A DNA stretch of 64,000 nucleotides from Cutibacterium equinum (GTDB lineage Bacteria > Actinomycetota > Actinomycetes > Propionibacteriales > Propionibacteriaceae). The position numbers and the translations under genes were made by a program. Below are positions 8,812 to 15,793 of this stretch, one piece after another. The notes beneath the pieces were generated by a model. It was given only the letters and a program-made list of their open reading frames with translations, searched no databases and had not been told where the DNA came from. How positions within the stretch are numbered: the first letter of the stretch is position 1; each line of letters begins with the position of its first letter. The stretch is from NCBI RefSeq assembly GCF_028021195.1, contig NZ_CP115668.1, positions 1,426,001 to 1,490,000 of the forward strand. Direction: 5' to 3'.

Positions 8812-8872
8812 CCGAGCACGACCTTTCCGTCAACTGGGTACCACGTGCAGGGTACCTGATGGGAGGGGACTG

Positions 8873-9505
8873 TCAGGCGTGCTGATGAGCCTTGGACGAG
8901 TCGTCGGCGTCAAGAATCTCCGGAGAGACAGCAGGGGCGACCATCGGAACCTCGCCACAGTGCTTGACCGCCCGGAACGTCCATAGTTTGTTGACGACAA
9001 AGTTGATGGGCATGGTCACGATGATGGCGAAGATCTGCGACCAGTACTCGCGCGAGTGAAGCCCCTTGTTCTCGTGGAACCACGGTTCGGGAAGATAGAT
9101 CGGCGAGGTGGGATTGGTGAACGCAATCTTGATGAACATGCCGATGATGGCTGCCACAGACCCCACCGCGAAGAAGGGCAAGAACTCGCGCCACCAAGAG
9201 CGGCGGTGTTCCCGCTTGAAGGTCCAGGAACGGTTGAGCTGGAAGTTCGTGACGTTGGCCACCACGAAGCCCGTCAGCCAGACGAGGCTGGTGAAACGGA
9301 AGTTCCACCGAGTTCCTGCCAGGTTGAACAGGATGTCCTGGGCATGCTCGGTGCCACCATTCAGCTTGTTCATGATGATGGCGACGACAATATTGACCAG
9401 GAATCCGGAGCCACCCACGATGCCGAATTTCACGAATTCGATGATGTGGCGCTTCTTGATGCGTCGTCTCGCGGGCATGGATGGCTCAGTGGTCACTCCC
9501 ACCAT
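8873..9505 (-). CDS. GtrA-family membrane protein
   Basis: About 210 aa, four predicted transmembrane segments (KFGIVGGSGFLVNIVVAII, a second ending VANVTNF, a third around FFAVGSVAAIIGMFIKIAF, a fourth IFAIIVTMPINFVVNKLWTF). The motif pair FVKFGIVGG... and N-x-x-x-NRSWTF / NKLWTFR is typical of GtrA/DPMS-related proteins thought to flip polyprenyl-linked sugars. The start is uncertain: ATG 9505, or ATG 9478 just before the RRRIKKRH stretch. No partner glycosyltransferase lies beside it. It marks the edge of the core region, and the next 4.4 kb is accessory DNA. Confidence 0.83.
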   Translation of the reverse strand: MVGVTTEPSMPARRRIKKRHIIEFVKFGIVGGSGFLVNIVVAIIMNKLNGGTEHAQDILFNLAGTRWNFRFTSLVWLTGFVVANVTNFQLNRSWTFKREHRRSWWREFLPFFAVGSVAAIIGMFIKIAFTNPTSPIYLPEPWFHENKGLHSREYWSQIFAIIVTMPINFVVNKLWTFRAVKHCGEVPMVAPAVSPEILDADDSSKAHQHA

Positions 9506-9630
9506 GATATGCCGAACACGCGTCAAACCAAGAAGTCGGCTGGCAACGTCGGCATGGTCGAGGCCGATTCTGTTGCTGTGCGTCCTGTCGGTTCTGTTCT
9601 TGCCTCAGCCTGTGATCGCGTTGATTGTGG

Positions 9631-10404
9631 CTAGTTGTAGTTGCGCATGACGTTGCTGACGCTTGTGGGGAGTCGTGATGCGGGTGGCTGGTCTCGGCAG
9701 GCGGTGTGGGGTCGATGATAGTTGTCGTGGATGTTCCAGACAGCGACGGCCTGGGCTCGTTCGGCTTGTGACCGGTAAGGACGGGCGTAGAGGAGTTCTT
9801 CGGCCAGGATCCGGTTGTAGCGCTCGACCTTCCCGTTGTGGCGGGGTGTGTAGGGGGCGGATCCGCTGATGCTTAATGGCCTCGGCGAGGAGCTGGCGGG
9901 TGAGCAACACGCTGGTGTCACACGGCCCATTGTCAGTGATTACCCGGCTGATGGTGGTGATGCCGTGAGCGGTGAACCAGAGGCGGGCTCTGAGCCAGAA
10001 CGCGATCAGGGTGGTGGCCCTCTCGTCAGGCAACGGCTCGGTATAGGCCAGCCGAGAGAACCCGTCAACAGCGGAGCCAGCGTCCGACAGTGGCCACACA
10101 GATCTCGACTCCTGCGTCGGTGAGTTCGATCCAGATCAACCGTGCCGACCACGTCCGTTCCCGCCGCAGCTTCACGATCTCGGCGACGACCTCGCACAGA
10201 CCTGCCGTGGCCAGTGGCCAGGACGGCTTGTGCGGTCGTGCAGGCCCGCCTCGCCCTCACGGCGGTAACGGTTGACCCATGTGGATGCCGTCGCCCGGCT
10301 GATCCCCATCCCGGCGGCGAGGTGGGCGATCAGACGGGCTGACAGCGCTGGACCACACGTCAACGCCCCTCAACCGACAGGGGTCCGTGAGCATGAGTAC
10401 TCAA
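9631..10404 (-). pseudogene. IS481-family transposase, decayed
   Basis: Pieces of one IS481-type transposase occur in order but in different frames: the opening HGPLSVEGR (from TTG 10404, then a stop), the helix-turn-helix AHLAAGMGISRATASTWVNRYRREG (10172-10363, read in short pieces), EIVKLRRERTWSAR (10006-10260), SAVDGFSRLAYTEPLPDE with VITDNGPC (to about 9880), and PRHNGKVERYNRILAEELLY through to the C-terminus SNVMRNYN at 9631. Several frameshifts and a deletion of roughly 70 codons just before SAVDGF remove the segment that normally holds the first catalytic Asp, so it cannot transpose by itself. No clear terminal inverted repeats were found. Confidence 0.85.
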
Positions 10405-10440
10405 GGGCACACTCCTTCGAAGGCTGGATGATTTCGCAAC

Positions 10441-10513
10441 TCCCATCCTGACGAGGACCTGCCCCCTACGTCATCTCCCCGCCGTCAACAACCTCATGCG
10501 CCGCAACACTTAG
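10441..10513 (+). mobile_element. Possible C-terminal scrap of a second IS481-type transposase
   Basis: A short plus-strand frame ends AVNNLMRRNT-stop, which resembles the C-terminus of IS481-family transposases and mirrors the SNVMRNYN ending of the neighbouring minus-strand pseudogene. Nothing upstream is recognisable. The 35 nt between this scrap and the start of the IS481 wreck show no clear inverted repeat. Low confidence: it could be chance. Confidence 0.3.
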
Positions 10514-10782
10514 GTCCAAAGATAGATCCCCAGAGAAGCTAGGAGGATCACTCCCATTGCTGCGGCCATAACAATCAGAGCCTTATTCGTTGGCTGTCGC
10601 TTATCGATCGCCAAAGACCAGGCGCAGGCCAGTACCAGGAAGACCACTCCCGTCACCAGGTATGCGTACCAAGGAAAAGTACTGGCAAACATGAAAAAGG
10701 AAAGAGTTATCCATCCTGTCAGGGCAAGGATCGTGGGCTGCGTATCTCTACTGTCCTTTTGGTTAGGAGACTTGTCGTTCAC
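10510..10782 (-). CDS. Small three-TM membrane protein, candidate immunity protein
   Basis: 90 aa, with a hydrophilic N-terminus (MNDKSPNQKDSRDTQP) then three hydrophobic helices (roughly residues 17-36, 40-60, 69-89) and almost no C-terminal tail. No family recognised. It starts only 7 nt after the stop of the secreted bacteriocin-like precursor and runs in the same direction, so the two are probably one transcript. A small multi-TM protein encoded directly after a secreted Cys-containing hydrophobic peptide is the usual layout for a self-immunity protein; that role is an inference. The DNA here is visibly more AT-rich than the flanking core genes, consistent with transfer. Confidence 0.7.
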   Translation of the reverse strand: MNDKSPNQKDSRDTQPTILALTGWITLSFFMFASTFPWYAYLVTGVVFLVLACAWSLAIDKRQPTNKALIVMAAAMGVILLASLGIYLWT

Positions 10783-10789
10783 TTTAGTA

Positions 10790-11320
10790 TCAGCAAGAGT
10801 GCGCAGTTGTTAGAGCACCACCAGCAGCCGAGCACGCAGCCTCAGTCACGGCTCCAGCGATGGGCGTAGCTACTCCACTAACGCCTGCACTCAGAGGCAG
10901 ACATACTAGCCCACCCCATGCAATGTTCCATGCCCACCCAATCCACTTCGGAATACACCCAGTCGCCGCACGGTTGCTACTGAGCATAAGTGATTCCACA
11001 GGAGCGATACGATGAGTTGCAGGATCATAAGCGAACGTGACGTCCTTTTCGTCCTGCGAAGTCAGCGTAATCTGCGCGACTACGGAACCGGAGGAGTCTT
11101 TCCACATTGCCAGCCCCTGATCGATGGAGATGGAGTCTCCTTCTCGCGTTCCGAGCTCGAGACCCCGCCCTTCGACTTGTTTGATTGAGCGTTGCGCATC
11201 AGGAGATGTCACCATATGCGTGTCGGTAGCAGTGGCACCCTGGACTGAGGAAGAAGAAAACACGTGAGCTGGTTGAGCGCCAAACGCGGCAGTGGGAACC
11301 AGCAGGGAAGCTGCCGTCAC
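10790..11320 (-). CDS. Secreted bacteriocin-like precursor, start probably frameshifted
   Basis: From the GTG at 11320 the frame encodes 176 aa: a hydrophobic stretch TAASLLVPTAAFGA, a hydrophilic region of ~95 residues (ending FAYDPATHRIAPVESLML) and a hydrophobic Gly/Ala/Trp-rich C-terminus of about 55 residues with four Cys (GCIPKWIGWAWN, GLVCLP, EAACSAAGG, final HSC). An ATG at 11349 with AAAGG upstream gives MFATRIVLPL in the next frame. One missing base would join the two into an ideal signal peptide cleaved after AFGA. The pro-region plus Cys-bearing hydrophobic tail recalls halocin C8-like and SdpC-like antimicrobial precursors, but I cannot assign it to a family. A partner 3-TM gene follows. 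Confidence 0.6.
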   Translation of the reverse strand: MTAASLLVPTAAFGAQPAHVFSSSSVQGATATDTHMVTSPDAQRSIKQVEGRGLELGTREGDSISIDQGLAMWKDSSGSVVAQITLTSQDEKDVTFAYDPATHRIAPVESLMLSSNRAATGCIPKWIGWAWNIAWGGLVCLPLSAGVSGVATPIAGAVTEAACSAAGGALTTAHSC

Positions 11321-11368
11321 AGTGGCAGGACGATTCGTGTTGCGAACATGGTGGTACCTTTCTGATCA

Positions 11369-11389
11369 ACTTGACACCGGTGTTCAAGT
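11369..11389. promoter_or_regulatory. Imperfect palindrome upstream of the bacteriocin-like gene
   Basis: ACTTGACACC followed by GGTGTTCAAGT: 10-bp arms around a CACCGGTG core with one extra T in the right arm. It lies 20-40 nt upstream of the ATG at 11349 and overlaps a possible minus-strand -10 (TGATACT). Position and symmetry suit a repressor operator; the regulator is unknown. Confidence 0.35.
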
Positions 11390-11481
11390 ATCACTCAGAC
11401 CTTCGCGTACAGCGCTCTGGGTGGTACGTCGCCAATGGTACATCAACCATCTGAGGTGTGCACAGTTTTTAGGCATGGTGT

Positions 11482-11837
11482 CTAGACAGTATGGGTGACC
11501 CTCGGCTTACCGGTGGGGCGTCCATCCTCACCCAGCGCGCGCACCATCACCTTGCTCTCAGGGGTCAGATACGCGAGGAACTTGCGAGCCCCGAAACTGA
11601 GCGCGCGCGTACCACGCTCATCAAGACCACCATCGACGTCAAATAATGAACGAAACGGTCACCAGCAATATAACCAGCGCCCACCATTAACCAGTTTTCC
11701 TTTGACACCGCCCCACGTGGCTTCGCCGGCGCATCAATCGCGGTCAACTCGGCGGCCGAAAGAAGCGCCTGCGACTCAGCCGAGGCATCGTCGACATACC
11801 CCTTGGTGTCGTCAGTGAACGGAAGACGTCGCTGCAT
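11482..11837 (-). pseudogene. Frameshifted hypothetical gene
   Basis: The ATG at 11837 opens a frame (MQRRLPFTDDTKGYVDDASA ...) that continues sensibly to about ENWLMVGAGYIAGDRF near 11645 and then turns into poor sequence. In the next frame, immediately downstream, clean protein-like sequence resumes (SLFDVDGGLDERGTRALSFG ... TGKPRVTHTV) and ends at a TAG at 11482. One base change near 11640-11655 would restore a product of about 118 aa. I do not recognise the family. It sits inside the accessory island; no Shine-Dalgarno was seen. Confidence 0.5.
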
Positions 11838-11895
11838 GACTCGACCATACGGACGTCAACGAATCACTTAAATGCTAAAGAAAAGACAGCCGCAG

Positions 11896-12297
11896 TCACG
11901 CCTCGCGAGTCATCGCGTCAAGGGTGGCGCGGACATCGTCGTAGATTTCGCGCGGCACTTGGCTCCACGGAACGTACTCGATGTGCTGGAGCGAGTCTGG
12001 CACCGGGCGGTTGGGGGCGACGCCGTAGTCGAGGTCATCGGGGTTGTGCTGGCCGCGCAGCACGTAGACCGCGCTCACGTCCTGCGGAAGGAGCGACGCG
12101 GGCGGCTCCTCGAGGCCGGGCTCAAAGTCGATCATCGCCATGAGGTCGAAGCGGGGATGGTACTTCCAGACGAACGCGTACTCATCGGCATCCTGCAGCG
12201 GGCCCCGCTGCCAGTGGTACTGGGCGAAGGCTCGGGCGAGCGCCTCACCGGGCAGTTGGGCCGGAGGTAGGTCACCGAGCATGAGAGCGTCGTGCAT
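11896..12297 (-). CDS. Hypothetical protein (133 aa)
   Basis: Intact frame, ATG at 12297, acidic soluble protein with no signal peptide or TM segment. Features include HWQRGPLQDADEYAFVWKYH, an EPGLEEPPASLLP stretch and a C-terminal amphipathic helix (REIYDDVRATLDAMTREA). No family recognised. It is in the accessory island on the minus strand, 59 nt upstream (in map order) of the frameshifted gene at 11482-11837. Coding confidence comes from length and natural codon use. Confidence 0.6.
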   Translation of the reverse strand: MHDALMLGDLPPAQLPGEALARAFAQYHWQRGPLQDADEYAFVWKYHPRFDLMAMIDFEPGLEEPPASLLPQDVSAVYVLRGQHNPDDLDYGVAPNRPVPDSLQHIEYVPWSQVPREIYDDVRATLDAMTREA

Positions 12298-12337
12298 GAA
12301 ACCACTCTACGAATGTCTCGGCTCCTCGGTAAAGCAC

Positions 12338-12478
12338 TCACGCGAGGGCGTGCCCGAATGCCGAAATCAGCAGAAGGCGCCGCATGGCCTCAACGTCGCC
12401 AGCCACCATCGGATCAGCGAGGTCCGCAACCAACGAGGAGCCTGCCTCACGTGCCCTCGATGCGAAGCCAACGACCAC
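12338..12478 (-). other. Short coding-like stretch in a 335-nt gap, possible gene remnant
   Basis: In the gap 12298-12632 the minus strand carries an open stretch reading VVVGFASRAREAGSSLVADL then DPMVAGDVEAMRRLLLISAF, ending at a TGA at 12338. The frame stays open upstream to about 12560 but has no good start codon or ribosome site. It may be the tail of a deleted gene. Nothing else is evident in this gap. Confidence 0.25.
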
Positions 12479-12632
12479 CTGGGAATCACGTTGTATTCGC
12501 TCGTCACGGTGTCCCTCCGGGGAAGTCAGCCTAGCCGAGCATGCCCCGCGTCACCGCTACGCTGATGCCTGCCAGCCGATCCATGGCTGGCGTCTAGGCT
12601 GGGATTCCATGGGACACCTGCACTGGCGCTTG

Positions 12633-13146
12633 ATGGAAAACTCAGAGGAATTGGTCACATCGCGCCTCCGGCTGACGCGCCCTCAATTGGGCGACGTCGA
12701 CGCGGTGTACCGCATCCATTCAGACCCGCGCACCTACTCCCACCGGCCCAACCTGGTGATGACGTCTCGACGGGAGGCTGAGGAGCTTCTGGACTCCTGG
12801 TGTCAGGACTGGAACCGCGATGGCATCGGCTACTTCGTGGTTTTCGACCCACGAGGGTGCCACCATCGGATTCACCGGCGTGCGCATCAAGACCCTCAAT
12901 GGCAAACACGTTCTCAACCTCTACTACCGCTTCGCTCCCGAGGCCCAGGGCCATGGCTCCGCCAAAGAGGCTGCCAGCGCCGTCATCACCAGAGCACGTC
13001 AGCTGCGCCCCGATCTTCAGATCGTTGCCATCATCGACCCAATCAACTCCGCCTCCATTCGGCTGGCGGAAGCGCTCGGTCTGAGCCTGGAGTCCACCGA
13101 CGATGAAGCCGGCGAGGCCATCTACCAGCTGCCAAACACCCCCTAG
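12633..13146 (+). pseudogene. GNAT-family N-acetyltransferase, single frameshift
   Basis: The first part (from ATG 12633, or ATG 12609) reads as a RimJ/RimL-type GNAT domain: SRLRLTRPQLGDVDAVYRIH ... GIGYFVVFDP. An extra C at about 12852 then breaks the frame. The next frame continues EGATIGFTGVRIKTLNGKHV, the acetyl-CoA loop region PEAQGHGSAKEAASA and the ending RLAEALGLSLES to a TAG at 13144. Removing one base gives DPEGATIGF and a complete ~170-aa protein. It is the only plus-strand gene of the island apart from IS scraps. Either a recent pseudogene or a sequencing error. Confidence 0.75.
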
Positions 13147-13151
13147 ATGTA

Positions 13152-13187
13152 CTGCAAAATGCCCCTGGAGGACCTGCAAAATGCCCC
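13152..13187. repeat. Two direct copies of CTGCAAAATGCCCC, possible IS21-type end
   Basis: CTGCAAAATGCCCC occurs at 13152-13165 and 13174-13187, a 22-bp period, directly after the GNAT pseudogene. Short multiple direct repeats of this sort are typical of IS21-family termini. No istA/istB gene is present in the following 80 nt before yoeB, so this would be a solo end left by deletion. Confidence 0.4.
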
Positions 13188-13266
13188 CTAAGGTTGTCAT
13201 GAGCGCCGTGAGTGGGCGGATGCTATTCCTATTGAGACCCCAACGGACACGAGATCGACGCCGCGA

Positions 13267-13539
13267 TCACTCGTAGCGCGTGTACATTCTCAGCACATGG
13301 ACAACGTGGTCGTCACCGAGGACCTCGTAGACCAGCCGGTGCTGGATGTTGATGCGTCGTGAGTAGCAGCCCGACAGATCGCCAACGAGTTTCTCGAACC
13401 GCGGCGGGGACGCGAACGGATCCTGGACGATGAGCTCCAGCAGCGCCGACGCCTTGGGCTTCAGACCTGCGGCCGCCAACTTCTTGGCGTCTTTCTGAGC
13501 CTGCCGGGAATAGACCAGCCGCCAGGGGTCAGCTACCAC
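13267..13539 (-). CDS. yoeB: Txe/YoeB-family mRNA interferase toxin
   Basis: 90-aa ribosome-dependent endoribonuclease of the RelE fold. Recognisable are the W(R)LVYSRQAQKDAKKL opening, IVQDPFASPPRFEKLVGDL and the core SRRINIQHRLVYEV that carries the catalytic Arg and basic residues, with a C-terminal VLRMYTRYE in place of the HY ending of E. coli YoeB. Its GTG/ATG region overlaps the antitoxin's 3' end by 7 nt (13533-13539), the usual antitoxin-first coupling. Toxicity in the free state is expected from the family; whether this copy is active cannot be judged here. Confidence 0.9.
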   Translation of the reverse strand: MVADPWRLVYSRQAQKDAKKLAAAGLKPKASALLELIVQDPFASPPRFEKLVGDLSGCYSRRINIQHRLVYEVLGDDHVVHVLRMYTRYE

Positions 13540-13775
13540 GGCAACTCATCCGATCCAGCCTCGACACCCTCGGCGCGGGCTTCGCGGATGGATGCAGTCA
13601 CGCCCGGGATCGACTCCAAGAACAGGGTCTCCTGGATCGCCCGCCAGTCGTCCTCCCCCACCAGCACGGCGTTACCCCGCTGGCCTGTGATGGTCAGCGG
13701 CGCAGACTCCTCGTTGACCTGATCAATCAGGCGGTAGAGGTTCGCACGCGCAGTGGTGGCAGAAATGGCGGTCAT
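13533..13775 (-). CDS. yefM: Phd/YefM-family antitoxin
   Basis: 80-aa antitoxin. The N-terminal Phd/YefM DNA-binding fold is clear (ISATTARANLYRLIDQVNEE, then PLTITGQRGNAVLVGEDDWR), and the acidic C-terminal tail (IREARAEGVEAGSDELPW) is the disordered toxin-neutralising segment. It binds YoeB and represses its own promoter through paired palindromes just upstream. The ATG at 13775 lies 8 nt from the operator half-sites, so the transcript leader must be very short. First gene of the toxin-antitoxin operon. Confidence 0.92.
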   Translation of the reverse strand: MTAISATTARANLYRLIDQVNEESAPLTITGQRGNAVLVGEDDWRAIQETLFLESIPGVTASIREARAEGVEAGSDELPW

Positions 13776-13783
13776 ACATCAAC

Positions 13784-13801
13784 CGTACGCGATCACGTAC
13801 G
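13784..13801. promoter_or_regulatory. YefM-type double palindrome operator
   Basis: CGTACG at 13784-13789 and again at 13796-13801, giving two GTAC-centred palindromes 12 bp apart centre to centre. E. coli YefM binds two palindromes with TGTACA cores at this same spacing, so this is a strong candidate autoregulatory operator for the yefM-yoeB pair, 8 nt upstream of the yefM start. The rest of the gap to mutM (13802-13954) shows nothing recognisable. Confidence 0.65.
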
Positions 13802-13954
13802 CTTGCACAACGCTGCAGTGCTCTGGCGTGGCAAGATCACTGCCGTCGCCCCCATGTGCAATGCCCTGAACCCAGCGCTCGCCCCGTCGTGAACGACATC
13901 CTCCCCCGGCCCATGTCCGACAAGACACCGGGACCTGACGGCAGACAACTCTGA

Positions 13955-14797
13955 TCAGCGCAGCCGCTGGCACCTCGGGCAGAACGTGGAGCTGCGGTTG
14001 GTGAACTGGATCCGTCGCATTGGGGTCCCACATCGCTTGCACGGCTCGCCTTCGCGACCATAGGCATCGAGTGATCTGTCGAAGTACCCCGATTCCCCAT
14101 TGACGTTGACGTATAGGGCATCGAAAGACGTCCCGCCCTGGGCAATCGCCTCCCTCATGACTTCACGCGCCGTCTCCAACAACTCCACGGCCTTGCGCTG
14201 AGTCAGGCGCGAGCAGGGAGTCTCGGGGTGACGTCGAGCCCACCACAGGGTTTCGTCGGCATAAATGTTGCCGATACCAGAGACGAGCGTCTGATCGAGC
14301 AGACTCCTCTTGACAGTCGACCGGCGTGCCCGCAACCGGCGGGCAACCTCGTCAATGTCGCAGGAATCCTCGAAAAGATCAGGGGCAATGTGGGCGATTG
14401 GCCCGGGTACACCGTCAATCAGTGGGGCCAAGGTCAGCCCGCCGAAGGTGCGCTGGTCCAGGAACCGTAGATCGCGACCATCGTCGAGGCCAATGACAAC
14501 ACGGGTATGGCGATGCCGTGGGGCGTGCCTGTCGACGACACGAAACTGTCCGCTCATCCCCAGGTGGGCCAGCATCGCCATGGCGTCGTCGAGGACGAAC
14601 CACAGGTACTTGCCCCGGCGATTGGCGGCGATGAGGTGACGTCCAGTCAGAGTCATCTCGAATGAGGCTGCCTCTCCCGGGCCACCTGTAGGGCGCAAAC
14701 CACGGACATCCACCACGTCGACGCGCTCGACGCCCGACGGGATGATGAGGTTCGCAAGTCCGGCTCGTACCGTCTCGACCTCAGGAAGCTCAGGCAC
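13955..14797 (-). CDS. mutM: Formamidopyrimidine-DNA glycosylase
   Basis: 280-aa base-excision repair enzyme that removes 8-oxoguanine and FaPy lesions and nicks the abasic site. The catalytic N-terminus PELPEVE (Pro2 nucleophile, Glu3) is intact after Met processing. A conserved Lys is in NRRGKYLW (about 63), the helix-two-turn-helix has SGIGNIYADE, and the zinc finger CKRC ... CPRC closes the protein. The GTG start at 14797 overlaps the rnc stop by 8 nt. Last gene of the yceD-rpmF-rnc-mutM operon. Confidence 0.97.
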   Translation of the reverse strand: MPELPEVETVRAGLANLIIPSGVERVDVVDVRGLRPTGGPGEAASFEMTLTGRHLIAANRRGKYLWFVLDDAMAMLAHLGMSGQFRVVDRHAPRHRHTRVVIGLDDGRDLRFLDQRTFGGLTLAPLIDGVPGPIAHIAPDLFEDSCDIDEVARRLRARRSTVKRSLLDQTLVSGIGNIYADETLWWARRHPETPCSRLTQRKAVELLETAREVMREAIAQGGTSFDALYVNVNGESGYFDRSLDAYGREGEPCKRCGTPMRRIQFTNRSSTFCPRCQRLR

Positions 14798-15527
14798 CGC
14801 TGCGGGGAGGGATCAGTGCGGCAACCGCACGCTGGGCTGCCCCCTGCTCGGCCTCCTTCTTGTTGTGGCCGGTGTAGGCAGCGTGCAGCTTGCCATCCAC
14901 ATTTGCCCTGGCGCAGTAGCGACGATTGTGGTCCGGGCCTGACCCGACGATCTCGTATCGCGGAGCGTCAAAACCGTGCTCGGCACAATACTCCTGAAGG
15001 ACTGTTTTCCAGTCGGTGCCAGCTCCCGAACGGTCCGCCTCATCCACGAGGGGATCAAAGAGATGGTGCACGAGACGCAGGGCATCGGACAGTCCCGCCG
15101 ACAGCTCGACGGCACCCAGCAGGGCCTCGGTGGTGTCGGCGAGGATGGAGGTCTTGTCATGGCCGCCAGTGCGTTCCTCGCCCTTGCCCAGCTTGATATG
15201 AGGCCCGATGTCGAGACGACGAGCCAGCCGCCCCAAGGACACCGTGCTGACGACCGCCGACCTCAGCTTGGCGAGCTGCCCTTCCGGCTTGTCCGGGAAG
15301 GCGCGGTAAAGGTAATCCGTGACGCCAACCTCAAGGACGGCGTCACCGAGGAACTCCAGCCTCTCGTTGGTGGGAATGCCACCGTTCTCAAAGGCGTAGG
15401 AGCGGTGTGTGAGCGCGAGATCGAGGAGTTGGGGGTCACATCTGATCCCCAACTCCTCGAGAAGACTCAGGAAAGGCCACTGCCCGTACTCGGGTGCACT
15501 GACGTTGTGGTCCTTTCGTGCGCTCAC
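14790..15527 (-). CDS. rnc: Ribonuclease III
   Basis: About 245-aa double-strand-specific endoribonuclease used in rRNA processing. The RNase III signature NERLEFLGDAVLEV carries the Mg-binding acidic residues, and a second acidic cluster is in DTTEALLGAV. A C-terminal dsRNA-binding domain spans DWKTVLQEYCAEHG ... GHNKKEAEQGAAQRAV. The open frame extends back to 15623, but the region before the GTG at 15527 overlaps rpmF and is not RNase III-like. GTG 15527, 10 nt after the rpmF stop, is the preferred start. Confidence 0.96.
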   Translation of the reverse strand: MSARKDHNVSAPEYGQWPFLSLLEELGIRCDPQLLDLALTHRSYAFENGGIPTNERLEFLGDAVLEVGVTDYLYRAFPDKPEGQLAKLRSAVVSTVSLGRLARRLDIGPHIKLGKGEERTGGHDKTSILADTTEALLGAVELSAGLSDALRLVHHLFDPLVDEADRSGAGTDWKTVLQEYCAEHGFDAPRYEIVGSGPDHNRRYCARANVDGKLHAAYTGHNKKEAEQGAAQRAVAALIPPRSGA

Positions 15528-15537
15528 GGTGCCGATC

Positions 15538-15729
15538 TCAGACCTCGGCAACCTGACGGCTCTCGCCACGCGGGCCGTACTGGCCGCACGAGGGGCATGC
15601 GGTGTGAGGCAGGTGCTTCTCACCGCACGCCGGGTTGGCGCAGGTGACGAGCTGAGTAGCGACCGTCTTCCACTGCGAACGACGGTGGCGGGTGTTGCTG
15701 CGGGACATCTTCCGCTTCGGGACGGCCAC
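15538..15729 (-). CDS. rpmF: 50S ribosomal protein L32 (zinc-binding form)
   Basis: 63-aa L32: begins (M)[19 protein letters not shown] and keeps the four-Cys zinc ribbon CANPAC ... CPSC. The GTG start at 15729 has GGAG 8 nt upstream and matches the conserved AVPKRK N-terminus; the longer open frame back to 15873 is not real. The C-terminal tail ([13 protein letters not shown]) is slightly extended. It follows the yceD-like gene, the standard bacterial pairing. Confidence 0.96.
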   Translation of the reverse strand: MAVPKRKMSRSNTRHRRSQWKTVATQLVTCANPACGEKHLPHTACPSCGQYGPRGESRQVAEV

Positions 15730-15793
15730 GATCTTCTCCTTGGTGTGCTTCAGGTGTGGCATCCGCACGACACGGACACCGTTGGGGGGCGTT

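Noticed and set aside
8632-8859. 75-aa plus-strand frame upstream of gtrA/ftsY
   Set aside because: Antisense to the 55-aa membrane-protein frame, which has better hydrophobicity, ribosome site and orientation.
13779-14145. Small minus frames between yefM and mutM
   Set aside because: They overlap the 3' end of mutM in another frame and have no coding signal.
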